Positions 34,264 to 43,100 of a stretch of DNA of 64,000 nucleotides are shown here, in pieces. The stretch lies in assembly GCA_020633655.1 (NCBI GenBank), contig JACKDF010000009.1, positions 1 through 64,000 of the forward strand, written 5' to 3'. The notes beneath the pieces are model-generated. The model was given only the letters and a program-made list of their open reading frames with translations, did no database searches and was not told the DNA's origin. Source of the DNA: Deferribacteres bacterium. Its GTDB lineage: Bacteria > Zhuqueibacterota > Zhuqueibacteria > Zhuqueibacterales > Geothermadaptataceae. The translations under genes were made by a program, and so were the position numbers. The first letter of the stretch is position 1; each line of letters begins with the position of its first letter.

Positions 34264-34440
34264 TAAATTTAACATTAGTTAAGCTTTAGTTGTCATAGAA
34301 AAAATCGTTTCTAACCTAAGAAATAACTTACCGGTTACTTTGAACTTTGTTTAACTTCAACGACTTGCGGGTGTGGAATTTGCCAAATTCAGGAAAAGTC
34401 GTTAATGAGTTTATTAATAAATTGCATTAGGAGGACTCGC

Positions 34441-35292
34441 ATGATGCATTTAACAAAAACATTTCGCAGTAAGTCCACCGCGTTAATCACAATAAGTTGT
34501 GTGATGTTGTTCCTGGTGTTGACCGCATGTGGTGGCAGTAAAAAGAATAATCTTGCAACAGATGGTAACAAAGACGTCAATATCGATGAATTATTAGGTG
34601 TAGAAGGCGAACATCAAAAGACAGATTCAACACAAAATCCAGAAGAAGCTGAAGTATTGCGCCTATTGGGAATTGATGATACAAGTGCGAATGCAGCACC
34701 TTCAGAATCCCCCGCAGGAACCAGCGAAACAAAAGATGATGCATCTGTGGAAACGCTCAGAAATCAAATGCATGCTCTTGAGTCCAAACTGGCACAAAAG
34801 GATAAGACCATATCTGAATTGCAGAATGATCTCGTTCAAAAAGAAGCAAGATTACAACAATTGCAGGATTCGCCAGACCTTAGTACATCTTCAACAACAC
34901 TCTCCTCCGGTACGAGCACTTATGGTACTTCCTACCGTGCCCGTTACAAAACGGCTCTTCAAACATATGAAAACAGGCACTATCGGGAAGCTATTGAGCA
35001 GTTTTCTGCTTTGTTGGCAGAAAATTCCAATCATTCGTTATCGGATAATTGTCAGTATTGGATTGGTGAATCTTACTACGGGCTGGGGAATTATACACAG
35101 GCTATAGCAGAGTTCGAGAAAGTATATTCTTATCCACGAAGCAATAAAATCGATGCTGCCATTCTAAAACTTGGGTTGTCCTATTTAAGAATCGGAAATT
35201 CTGAGTTAGCACGCTCGCAATTTGAGCAATTGGTTGCAAACTATCCCAAAAGTGAATATGTCGACCAGGCACGAATGTACCTGAATAAATAA
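34441..35292 (+). CDS. CpoB/YbgF-like TPR lipoprotein
   Basis: A 283-residue lipoprotein. AGGAGG precedes the ATG at 34441. The signal sequence ends in VLTACGG, with the lipid-attachment cysteine near residue 30. After a low-complexity, acidic and Ser/Thr-rich linker comes a coiled coil at about 100-145 (LRNQMHALESKLAQKDKTIS) and then C-terminal tetratricopeptide repeats (YRARYKTALQTYENRHYREA, DNCQYWIGESYYGLGNYTQA, PKSEYVDQARMYL). This layout matches CpoB/YbgF, which coordinates Tol-Pal and cell-wall synthesis, although no tol or pal genes are adjacent. Confidence 0.82.
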   Translation: MMHLTKTFRSKSTALITISCVMLFLVLTACGGSKKNNLATDGNKDVNIDELLGVEGEHQKTDSTQNPEEAEVLRLLGIDDTSANAAPSESPAGTSETKDDASVETLRNQMHALESKLAQKDKTISELQNDLVQKEARLQQLQDSPDLSTSSTTLSSGTSTYGTSYRARYKTALQTYENRHYREAIEQFSALLAENSNHSLSDNCQYWIGESYYGLGNYTQAIAEFEKVYSYPRSNKIDAAILKLGLSYLRIGNSELARSQFEQLVANYPKSEYVDQARMYLNK

Positions 35293-35343
35293 AGATTTTC
35301 TTGCAAGATTTGCTTCTATAATTTTTCAAACTGAATACGAATT

Positions 35344-36342
35344 ATGCCTGAATTACGCAAAGACCCAATTATTGGACGATGGGTCATTATTTCTACAGAA
35401 CGCGGACAGCGTCCTTCTGATTGGTCTGGTGAGAAAAATGATAAATCTGGTGGATTTTGTCCTTTTTGTCCGGGGAATGAAGATAAAACACCACCTGAAA
35501 TATTTTCATTTAGACAAAAAAGTACCGAACCAAATTCGTCTGGTTGGGATTTGCGGGTTGTTTCGAATAAGTTCCCAGCTCTCCAAATCGAAGGCGAACT
35601 CAAAAGACGCGGAAAAGGTGTTTATGACCTGATGAATGGGATCGGCGCACATGAAGTTATTATTGAATCACCGGATCACTACCGCGAATTTAATGACTAC
35701 ACAATTGATCAGATCGAGATGATTCTCTTGGCTTACCAAAGTCGTATTCTTGATTTGAAAAAAGATTCCAGATTTAAATATATTCTCATTTTTAAAAACC
35801 AGGGTCGTGCAGCTGGTGCGTCACTGGAACATTCTCACTCTCAGCTCATTGCGACACCTATTGTACCTAAAAATGTGCTGGAAGAACTTGCGGGTGCAAA
35901 ACGGCATTTTGATATTAAAGAGCGCTGTATTTTTTGTGATATCATTCGTCAGGAAAATGAATCAGATGAACGCGTTGTTGCATTGACAGAAAATTATATT
36001 TCTATTACGCCTTTTGCAGCACGTTTCCCGTACGAAGTGTGGATTTTACCCCGATCACACAGTTCACATTTTGAAAATCTCGACCGGCAAAAATACAGGG
36101 AACTGGCGGGATTGATGAAGGATATACTTTCTCGATTGAGTAAAGCCCTTGATGCTCCGCCTTACAATTTCATTATTCACTCAGCTCCAATTCAGAACGG
36201 AGATATGGAAGAGTATCACTGGCATATCGAGATAATTCCAAAACTAACAAAGGTTGCTGGTTTTGAATGGGGTTCTGGTTTTTATATTAATCCAACTCCG
36301 CCAGAGACTGCTTGTGCACATTTACGCAAAGTGAGTTTTTGA
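35344..36342 (+). CDS. galT: Galactose-1-phosphate uridylyltransferase family protein
   Basis: A 332-residue HIT-superfamily nucleotidyltransferase. Zinc-site cysteines are in CPFCPGNE near residues 40-47. The N-terminal half carries HEVIIESPDHYREF and the catalytic HxHxQ in SLEHSHSQLIATP near 160-172. The second half begins RCIFCDIIRQE and ends YHWHIEIIPKLT. The active motif reads HSHSQ rather than the HPHGQ of E. coli GalT, as in several bacterial and plant members, some of which act on ADP- or UDP-glucose; so the exact sugar is uncertain. It precedes a glycogen-synthase-like gene. Confidence 0.88.
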   Translation: MPELRKDPIIGRWVIISTERGQRPSDWSGEKNDKSGGFCPFCPGNEDKTPPEIFSFRQKSTEPNSSGWDLRVVSNKFPALQIEGELKRRGKGVYDLMNGIGAHEVIIESPDHYREFNDYTIDQIEMILLAYQSRILDLKKDSRFKYILIFKNQGRAAGASLEHSHSQLIATPIVPKNVLEELAGAKRHFDIKERCIFCDIIRQENESDERVVALTENYISITPFAARFPYEVWILPRSHSSHFENLDRQKYRELAGLMKDILSRLSKALDAPPYNFIIHSAPIQNGDMEEYHWHIEIIPKLTKVAGFEWGSGFYINPTPPETACAHLRKVSF

Positions 36343-36361
36343 TTTTACATACGAACTTATG

Positions 36362-36407
36362 AAGCAATATAGAGTAATGAGTTATAAGAGTTTAATCTAT
36401 ATTGCTT
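36362..36407 (+). terminator. Possible terminator after galT
   Basis: AAGCAATATAGA (36362-36373) and TCTATATTGCTT (36396-36407) form a perfect 12-bp stem with a 22-base loop. The trailing T run is weak (TCTTAAA), so it may stop transcription only partly or serve as a processing hairpin between galT and the next gene. Confidence 0.5.
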
Positions 36408-36440
36408 TCTTAAACATAACAAAAAAAGGTTATTCTCCCG

Positions 36441-37847
36441 ATGAAGGGTAAGTATCGAATATTTTATATTACACCGGAAATCGCACCATTTATTAATTCG
36501 AGTGCTAATGCAAATATTTCAGGAAGTCTACCCAAAATTTTAAAAAATCTTGGCCATGATATTAGGGTGATGATGCCCAAATATGGGGTCGTTAACGAAC
36601 GAAAATACATCCTGCGGGATGTAATCCGGCTGAGAGATATGAGTATCAACTTTGCTGATAAATCATATAGCGTAAACGCGAAATCGGCATTCCTTCCAGA
36701 CTCAAAGGTTCAAGTCTATTTTTTAGATCATCCACAGTTTTCTGAGCGAGATGGTATCTACGCCGATGCAAGTACAAATTTGACCTATGAAGATAACATC
36801 GATAGATTTGTTCTTTTCAATTATGGTTGCGTTCAGACAATAAGGAATCTTCACTGGCGTCCTGATATCATCATTTGCAATAATTGGCCTTCGATATTTT
36901 TTCCACTCATCCTGCGTCATGAATTGAACCAGGATGAATTCTTTAAAAATGCCCGGATTATATTCTGCGACCATGGTGAATGCCGTAATGTTGAGTTAGA
37001 CTTGGAGAAAATTCTCAATGCCGGATTGCCGGCTGTAAAAAAAGATGAGTACAAGGTTACGAGCGACAAAGTTGGTGTTTATAACATCGCAAAATTTGCC
37101 TGCAATGCAATAATTTATTCAAAACAAAAAAATGGTCTTGATGACCTGGATTCTTTTGAACAATTCATTTCACACGGTATCGATTATCAGGACTGGAATC
37201 CGGAAGGTGACGAAAAAATTGCAGAAAAATTTTCACCTGAAAAAATTCACCTTAAAACTGAAAATAAAAAAATTGTCTGCGAAGATTTTAATCTCGAATA
37301 TGACGAGGACACACCTCTTGCCATGATGGTCGTAGACGATGAAGAGCAGGCAGATAAACTTACCGATCTCCTCGAAATATTTAAAAAACTCAACCTGCAA
37401 GTGATCATCGTCGGTGATTCCTCGGTGCGGATATTGGATTCGATGAATAAAGAAGTGGATAAACAAGTCCGTTTAAAAATTGATCCATCCATTAAAGTAA
37501 AACACCAAATCGTGGCTGGCGCAGATTTATGTCTATTGCTTAATCAGGAAAGCGGTACCATAGAAAGTCGTTTTTTACAAAATTTGAAATATGGCGCAAT
37601 TGGTGTTATTCCGGAAGATTTAATTGAGGGCTTTAAACCAGAGACCCGAAAAATACTGGATAATTTACCTTTGTGGGGTAAGTATAATAGTGGTGAAATG
37701 AAAACACTACAAGCTACTTTAGATGCACTCCTCAAGGAGTATAAAGATCATGATAAGTGGCAGAAGAGTATCCAGGAAGCCATGAAAATTGATTTTTCTC
37801 TTATGAAAAGCGGCGAGCAGTATACAAATCTTTTCAATTCTTTGTGA
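36441..37847 (+). CDS. Degenerate glycogen-synthase-like (GT5-fold) protein
   Basis: A 468-residue protein aligned with bacterial glycogen synthase along its length. The N-terminal domain reads FYITPEIAPFIN, LPKILKNLGHDIRVMMPKYG, DIIICNNWPS and IIFCDHGECRNV; the C-terminal Rossmann half includes DLCLLLNQESGTIESRFLQN and LKYGAIGVIPEDLIEG. The ADP-glucose-binding KxGGL motif, expected at about residues 19-23, reads NSSAN, so the key lysine is lost. The C-terminal PCGLxQ-type motif is also altered. It is therefore probably not an ordinary glycogen synthase; a regulatory or substrate-shifted role is possible. No glycogen branching or ADP-glucose genes are nearby. Confidence 0.75.
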   Translation: MKGKYRIFYITPEIAPFINSSANANISGSLPKILKNLGHDIRVMMPKYGVVNERKYILRDVIRLRDMSINFADKSYSVNAKSAFLPDSKVQVYFLDHPQFSERDGIYADASTNLTYEDNIDRFVLFNYGCVQTIRNLHWRPDIIICNNWPSIFFPLILRHELNQDEFFKNARIIFCDHGECRNVELDLEKILNAGLPAVKKDEYKVTSDKVGVYNIAKFACNAIIYSKQKNGLDDLDSFEQFISHGIDYQDWNPEGDEKIAEKFSPEKIHLKTENKKIVCEDFNLEYDEDTPLAMMVVDDEEQADKLTDLLEIFKKLNLQVIIVGDSSVRILDSMNKEVDKQVRLKIDPSIKVKHQIVAGADLCLLLNQESGTIESRFLQNLKYGAIGVIPEDLIEGFKPETRKILDNLPLWGKYNSGEMKTLQATLDALLKEYKDHDKWQKSIQEAMKIDFSLMKSGEQYTNLFNSL

Positions 37848-37940
37848 GGATGGATAACGCATCTCTTCAGTATTTAAGGATGCGAAAGATAAAGCTGTTT
37901 GAAAAATTTCTGATAGAAATTTTAGAACGTTTTAAAATAG

Positions 37941-37983
37941 AACGCACGGCTGTTTCTAAATGAAGTGGCTGTGCGTTTTTTTT
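37941..37983 (+). terminator. Rho-independent terminator
   Basis: AACGCACGGC (37941-37950) pairs with GCTGTGCGTT (37968-37977) with one mismatch, around a 17-base loop, and is followed by an uninterrupted T tract to 37983. It separates the housekeeping block from the exopolysaccharide locus. Confidence 0.8.
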
Positions 37984-38131
37984 ATATTATCTGTTTCAAG
38001 ATGTTTCAGGAACGAACAATGTTTCTCAGTATCACAATAGTAATTGAATGTTTTTGTGAACTTGACGTACTTAAAAGGTAATGATTTATGGTGGTGAGAG
38101 AAGGTTTTTTAAAAACCGCAACTTATGCTCT

Positions 38132-38148
38132 TTGGCACTACATTTGTA
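38132..38148 (+). promoter_or_regulatory. Sigma-54-like (-24/-12) promoter of the glycan locus
   Basis: TTGGCACTACATTTGTA matches the YTGGCAC-N5-TTGCW consensus except for GT in place of GC at -12, with the required ten bases between the -24 GG and the -12 element. It lies 47 bases upstream of the STAS gene and downstream of the terminator at 37941. The remainder of the 347-base gap shows only a short palindrome (GGTTTTTTAAAAACC near 38103). Whether the organism has RpoN cannot be seen here. Confidence 0.5.
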
Positions 38149-38194
38149 GATCGCAATGAATCAACAACAAAATCCAAAGTGAAATCAGGAAAGT

Positions 38195-38911
38195 ATGGAA
38201 GGAATTAACATTTCTGTAAGTCGGGTTGGTGCCCGACGTGATATCGCATTATTGAAGGTGCGCGGCTACCTCGACACCCAGACATGCGGGACAATGCATA
38301 ATGAGATGACAAAAATATTGCAAGATGGCTTTTTTCATCTCATCGTCGACATGGGAACAGTAAATTATGTTAGTTCTGCTGGGTGGGGTGTTTTCGTGAG
38401 TGAAATAAAAAATATTCGTGAAAAGGGTGGTGATCTGAAAATTGTGCAAATGCTGCCTGAAGTGTATGACGTTTTTGAGATGCTGGAGTTCAACCGTATA
38501 CTCGAGTGTTATGATACTATTGAAGAATCTATTAATGATTTTGATTTATCGATTGGCCTTGATATCACAAAAAGTATCTCACGCTCGTACAGGGAGAGTG
38601 CAGGTGACCAGGCTGTTGCGCATGCCGTCGTTAAACCTCCGGTTGTTGAACGTCCGAAAATTCCCCCGCGCATCAAAGGTCGAAGCGGATATGTCAAACC
38701 CAAGGCTGATCCCCAAATGCTCCCTCTGAGCGAGAAGGTGCGTGCTTTAATTATCGAAGATCCAACACGTGATGCATGGCGGATCATGAAAGATTTACGC
38801 ACACCGGAATATGGCAACACACGGGTCGGCTTGATTAAGATATATAAATTATTAAAAAAATTAAGTCTGGATACTAAGGAAAAACGGTATCGCTTTTACC
38901 GCTCCCGATGA
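38195..38911 (+). CDS. STAS-domain protein with C-terminal winged-helix-like extension
   Basis: A 238-residue protein. Residues 5-115 are a STAS domain of the anti-sigma-factor-antagonist type: IALLKVRGYLDTQTCGTM, LIVDMGTVNYVSSAGWGVFV and GGDLKIVQMLPEVYDVFEML. S61 in SSAGW aligns with the serine phosphorylated in SpoIIAA. A proline-rich linker (about 150-175) leads to a basic C-terminal domain of about 60 residues (LSEKVRALIIEDPTRDAWRI, VGLIKIYKLLKKLSLDTKEK) that looks like a winged helix. It is the first gene of the glycan locus and may gate its expression or export by partner switching; no kinase or phosphatase gene is adjacent. AGGAAAG precedes the ATG. Confidence 0.8.
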   Translation: MEGINISVSRVGARRDIALLKVRGYLDTQTCGTMHNEMTKILQDGFFHLIVDMGTVNYVSSAGWGVFVSEIKNIREKGGDLKIVQMLPEVYDVFEMLEFNRILECYDTIEESINDFDLSIGLDITKSISRSYRESAGDQAVAHAVVKPPVVERPKIPPRIKGRSGYVKPKADPQMLPLSEKVRALIIEDPTRDAWRIMKDLRTPEYGNTRVGLIKIYKLLKKLSLDTKEKRYRFYRSR

Positions 38912-39009
38912 ATCGGGCATGCAGAAAAAAAATACCTCTGATTTTCTACTCCCTTTGGATGAATTACCGATATTAATTAAAAATAGCGACAAAAAACCAG
39001 GATAGAATC

Positions 39010-39678
39010 ATGATTAAGGACCGATCACTACGTCTCCCTCTTGTAACTCTGCTCATACTTCTTACACTACAGATCAATGGCTTGCAAGCTCAGCTACCTG
39101 AAACCAATGATTTTCATAGTGGTGATGGGGTCCGCATAATTGTTTGGCAGGAACCTGGATCTGAAAGCGCTAATCTTGAAAAACTTGATATATCAAATGA
39201 TTATATAATCGATAGCAATGGCCAGATGTTGTTGCCACTTATCGGGCAAGTGCATATTTCCGGTCGCACAAAAACCGAACTGGCTAATTACTTGCAGGAA
39301 AGATACAGCGTTTACGCCTCGGGTTTGCACTTTATTACCAAGCCTCTCATTCGTGTAGCACTTTTAGGTGCTGTACAGAAACCGGGAATGTATTTAGTTG
39401 AACCACAAAGCAGCTTGTGGGAATTGATTTCTCAGGCTGAAGGACCACAGGCCGATGCAGATCTGGAAAAGATTTTCATCTCAAGATCAGGTGAAATAGT
39501 TGGTGAAAATCTTCTGAAAAAAGCGGAAGATGCATACACGCTAGAGGAGCTTGGAGTGCAATCAGGTGATCAAGTCACGGTATTAAATCACAAAAAATTT
39601 GATTGGCGTGTTCTATTGAGCTTGGGATCATTTATAATATCAATTATCAATTTGACTATTCAACTTCAAAGAAAGTGA
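39010..39678 (+). CDS. Polysaccharide export protein (Wza-like, short)
   Basis: A 222-residue exported protein. A signal peptide (LVTLLILLTLQINGLQAQ) is followed by the poly-export domain (HSGDGVRIIVWQEPG, YIIDSNGQMLLPLIGQVHIS, TKTELANYLQERY) and one SLBB-like segment (VALLGAVQKPGMYLVEPQSS). A hydrophobic helix near the C-terminus (VLLSLGSFIISIINLTIQL) may insert in the outer membrane. Wza is about 380 residues and a lipoprotein; this protein is shorter and has no lipobox. It is expected to form the outer-membrane export channel with the Wzc-like protein encoded next. Confidence 0.88.
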   Translation: MIKDRSLRLPLVTLLILLTLQINGLQAQLPETNDFHSGDGVRIIVWQEPGSESANLEKLDISNDYIIDSNGQMLLPLIGQVHISGRTKTELANYLQERYSVYASGLHFITKPLIRVALLGAVQKPGMYLVEPQSSLWELISQAEGPQADADLEKIFISRSGEIVGENLLKKAEDAYTLEELGVQSGDQVTVLNHKKFDWRVLLSLGSFIISIINLTIQLQRK

Positions 39679-39719
39679 TTTTAAATTTCATCGTAAGCTT
39701 TTATTACAGGTAAAATTAG

Positions 39720-42068
39720 ATGGATGATTTTTATTTCGAAGGTGAGGAAAACCAAAGCGAAGGCTCGATAGATATCCAGCGATTCTGGCGGGCTATTTTA
39801 AAAAAATGGTGGCTTTGGAGTATAATCACAGTTGTCGTGTCCATTCCGTGGATATTGTTTGTAAAGGCGGAAAAACCAATTTATCAGGCATCTTCCACCA
39901 TTCAATTCCAGGAGTTTGATGGACAAGCAGACCGCCAATTGTTGCAGTACAAGGAACAGCAGTTCACCAGCCGTTCCTTTGCCGAGGAAATTGTCAAAGA
40001 AATGGGATTGGTTCTGGAAGTGGAACCGTATATCGAAAACCAGCATCCCATCCGTCATCACATTTTTTCTGATTTCTCGACGTCGGGCTCACCCATAACA
40101 GGGCGATATGTAATGCGTTTTCCCGGCGATGGTACCATAACGCTTTACAAAGTGCCCTCGGAAGAATCCAATCTTCCCGAAGAAAAACTATACACCGGCT
40201 TTGTGGATGATGCAAAAGATTCCTTGATTGCCGTCAACGGACTTTATTTTAAACTGGCGGATGAATTAGAACAATTTCCAGAGGAAGTTTTCTTCAGGAT
40301 AAACAGTTTTCGTTCAACGGTTACTTCCTTTCAAAATCGAGTAAATGTCTATTTTGGCCGTTCCGGTGGTATAATGGAAGTCGTATTGCAGGATCACGAT
40401 CCCTTCTTAGTTGCCGAAATGACAAACCGACTGACGCAGATTTATATTCGCGAGAGCATTGATGTGTCAAAGGGGATGGAGAGCAATTACGGACAACTTT
40501 TACGGGAACGTCTTGATAGCGCTGAACAAAAAATGCGCACTGCACAGGATGAGTTGAGTCATTATCGTGCACTGCACGGCATGGATCTGGAAGACGAATC
40601 GAAAAAACTCAGCATCGAACTTGAAAAATACAATTCTGCTTATGAAGTACTTCACGATAATAACGATGCGTTGAATCAGCTGGCAAAAAAAATCAGAACA
40701 ATCAACGGTGGTGAAAAACTGGATCCGACGGATTTAAACAACAGTTTGCGTGATATTTACCACCAGATTCTTGAGTTGCCAATTTTTGAGAATGATGTTA
40801 ACGCCAAGCTGGCTTTGGGGAAATTTACGCGCTATGAAGAAAAATATGATGAACAAGTCCGACGAACCTCTGCAATTAATAAAAATAGCATTGAATTAGC
40901 CTCAGATATTATTGCAGTTTTTAAGGAAATTGATGAGGTCGTTGAAGCTAAATTTGGTGAAAATAAGAGAGAGCTGCGTGACCTGAACGAAAAAATCAGT
41001 GCAACCAATTTGCAGCTTAAAAAACATCCAGCAAAGTTGGCTGAATATACACGGCTTGAGGAAAATGAAAGAAATGCCCGCGCAATATGGGAATCACAAA
41101 AGAACAGTTATGATAAATTTGCCCTTAATTCCGCGACGGAAAGCACGAAAATTACAGTTATCGATCAGGCAATTCCACCGGATTTCCCAATCAACAGCAA
41201 CAAGAAAACCAAGGCAGCAGGCGGTGTGGTTGGTGCGTTCCTGCTTGGCGTTTTTGTCGTAATCGGGATCGAATTTCTTGATAAATCCCTCAAAACCGTG
41301 GTTGACATTAAAACCAACCTGAAAGTCAATGTTCTGGGCACGATTCCTGATATCGATTTTGATGATTTGAATGAATTTCAGGATAGCGAAAAGGCGCGTT
41401 TGGTAGATAATCAATTAGTAACCCACAATTATTCTCCGACACCTATTGGTGAGGCCTATCGCTCATTGCGAACCAGCATTATGTTTTCGAAGGTCACAGG
41501 CAGGGTACAAACCCTGGTTATAACCAGTTTTGCTCCGGGTGATGGAAAATCTTTCACCGCTGCAAATCTGGCGATTACTATGGCGCAGCATAAGAGCAAT
41601 ACTTTGTTGGTTGATACGGATTTGCGTCGAGGTGTTTTACACAATACATTCGGCCTCACAAAAGAGCCGGGTTTTAGTACCTATTTGACGAATAATTTGC
41701 CTATCCCTGAAATTATTCAGGAGACACATATACCTAATTTATCTATCGTTAGCTGTGGTGCATTGATTCCAAATCCCTCTGAGTTGCTAGGATCGCACCA
41801 GATGAAACGATTCCTGGATGAAGTTCGGCGTCGATTCGATTTGATTATTTTTGATACACCACCTTTGAACGCTGCTACGGATGCCGTTGTTATCGGAACG
41901 CAAGTAGACGCGAATGTTCTCGTAGTAAGAGCGGGTAGAACCCATCGCGATGTAGCCAAGCAAAAAATGGAGCTCTACCAGCATGTTCCGGCGAAAATCA
42001 TAGGCGTTATTCTAAATGGAGCAGGCGAAGAATATGCACATGAAGGATACAGTTATTACCATTATTAA
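39720..42068 (+). CDS. Wzc-like polysaccharide co-polymerase and tyrosine autokinase
   Basis: A 782-residue inner-membrane protein. A Wzz domain with a first membrane helix near 34-50 (WWLWSIITVVVSIPWILFV) is followed by a large periplasmic coiled-coil region and a second helix near 500-520 (AAGGVVGAFLLGVFVVIGIE). The cytoplasmic BY-kinase has Walker A SFAPGDGKSFTAANLAI near 604-620, Walker A' TLLVDTDLRRG, and Walker B FDLIIFDTPPL near 714-724. The C-terminus is a tyrosine cluster (EGYSYYHY) suited to autophosphorylation. It controls chain length and export together with the Wza-like protein. Confidence 0.95.
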   Translation: MDDFYFEGEENQSEGSIDIQRFWRAILKKWWLWSIITVVVSIPWILFVKAEKPIYQASSTIQFQEFDGQADRQLLQYKEQQFTSRSFAEEIVKEMGLVLEVEPYIENQHPIRHHIFSDFSTSGSPITGRYVMRFPGDGTITLYKVPSEESNLPEEKLYTGFVDDAKDSLIAVNGLYFKLADELEQFPEEVFFRINSFRSTVTSFQNRVNVYFGRSGGIMEVVLQDHDPFLVAEMTNRLTQIYIRESIDVSKGMESNYGQLLRERLDSAEQKMRTAQDELSHYRALHGMDLEDESKKLSIELEKYNSAYEVLHDNNDALNQLAKKIRTINGGEKLDPTDLNNSLRDIYHQILELPIFENDVNAKLALGKFTRYEEKYDEQVRRTSAINKNSIELASDIIAVFKEIDEVVEAKFGENKRELRDLNEKISATNLQLKKHPAKLAEYTRLEENERNARAIWESQKNSYDKFALNSATESTKITVIDQAIPPDFPINSNKKTKAAGGVVGAFLLGVFVVIGIEFLDKSLKTVVDIKTNLKVNVLGTIPDIDFDDLNEFQDSEKARLVDNQLVTHNYSPTPIGEAYRSLRTSIMFSKVTGRVQTLVITSFAPGDGKSFTAANLAITMAQHKSNTLLVDTDLRRGVLHNTFGLTKEPGFSTYLTNNLPIPEIIQETHIPNLSIVSCGALIPNPSELLGSHQMKRFLDEVRRRFDLIIFDTPPLNAATDAVVIGTQVDANVLVVRAGRTHRDVAKQKMELYQHVPAKIIGVILNGAGEEYAHEGYSYYHY

Positions 42069-42087
42069 AATTTGAGAGCGCAACAGG

Positions 42088-43038
42088 ATGAAGTATTTAC
42101 TGACAGGCGGAGCTGGATTTATTGGATCACATTTTTGTGAAAACGTGCTTAGGAATGGTCATACGGTTATCGCGATTGATAATTTTAACGATTATTATAA
42201 CCCGGAAATTAAGCGGCAAAATTGTGCAGCATTTAAAGACAATCCACAAGTCGAGCTTATTGATGGCGATATATTAGACACTTCACTTTTGGATAAGTTA
42301 TTTGAAAAAAATGATTTTGATGTGATCGTGCATCTTGCTGCCCGTGCCGGTGTTCGTCCATCTTTGTCGCAACCGCTGCTCTACGAGCGTGTCAATATCC
42401 AGGGAACGATGGAGTTGCTCCAGAGAGCTCAGCAATCAGGCACGCCGAAATTCGTTATGGCTTCTTCCTCTTCCGTTTATGGCAATAATAAAAAAGTGCC
42501 CTTCTCTGAGGACGATCCCGTTGACAACCCAATTTCCCCGTACGCTGCCACCAAAAAAGCATGTGAGTTGATTGGTTACACCTATCATCATCTCTACAAT
42601 ATGAACGTTACCTGTTTGCGTTTTTTTACAGTTTACGGCCCACGTCAAAGGCCGGATATGGCGATACATAAATTTACAAAATTAATCGCCAACGGAGAAC
42701 CAATTCCGGTATATGGTGATGGTACGACTCGACGGGATTACACTTATATTACGGATATCATAGACGGTATCGAAAAGAGTGTACAGCATTGTGACGGATA
42801 TCATATTTACAATCTCGGTGAATCCCGAACGATTCAATTGCATGAGTTAATTTCTCTTATTGAAGAGAGTTATGGGAAAAAGGCCATTATCGACCGTTTG
42901 CCGATGCAACCGGGCGATGTTGAGTGCACCTATGCTGACATCTCAAAAGCACAAGCTGAAATCGGGTATGCCCCCAAAGTCGATATCAGGGATGGCATTC
43001 CTGAGTTTGTAAAATGGTACAAGAAACACCATCATTAA
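42088..43038 (+). CDS. UDP-glucuronate 4-epimerase family protein
   Basis: A 316-residue extended SDR enzyme. The NAD-binding motif is TGGAGFIGSH at about 6-15; the catalytic S-Y-K set is MASSSSVYG and YAATKKA near 150-156; AARAGVRPSLSQP and RFFTVYGPRQRPDMAI are typical of UDP-glucuronate 4-epimerases, which supply UDP-galacturonate. Related UDP-glucose epimerases cannot be excluded. The gene sits between the autokinase and the initiating transferase, suggesting that uronic acid is part of the polymer. Confidence 0.88.
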   Translation: MKYLLTGGAGFIGSHFCENVLRNGHTVIAIDNFNDYYNPEIKRQNCAAFKDNPQVELIDGDILDTSLLDKLFEKNDFDVIVHLAARAGVRPSLSQPLLYERVNIQGTMELLQRAQQSGTPKFVMASSSSVYGNNKKVPFSEDDPVDNPISPYAATKKACELIGYTYHHLYNMNVTCLRFFTVYGPRQRPDMAIHKFTKLIANGEPIPVYGDGTTRRDYTYITDIIDGIEKSVQHCDGYHIYNLGESRTIQLHELISLIEESYGKKAIIDRLPMQPGDVECTYADISKAQAEIGYAPKVDIRDGIPEFVKWYKKHHH

Positions 43039-43100
43039 CTATAGATTTTGTGCAACAAGGATATGCCGATCAAAGGCAGTTAATGAATTAAGGAATTACA

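Noticed and set aside
38062..38084. TTGACG with a downstream TTTATG as a sigma-70 promoter for the glycan locus
   Set aside because: The -10 match is only three of six; the sigma-54-like element nearby is a better candidate.
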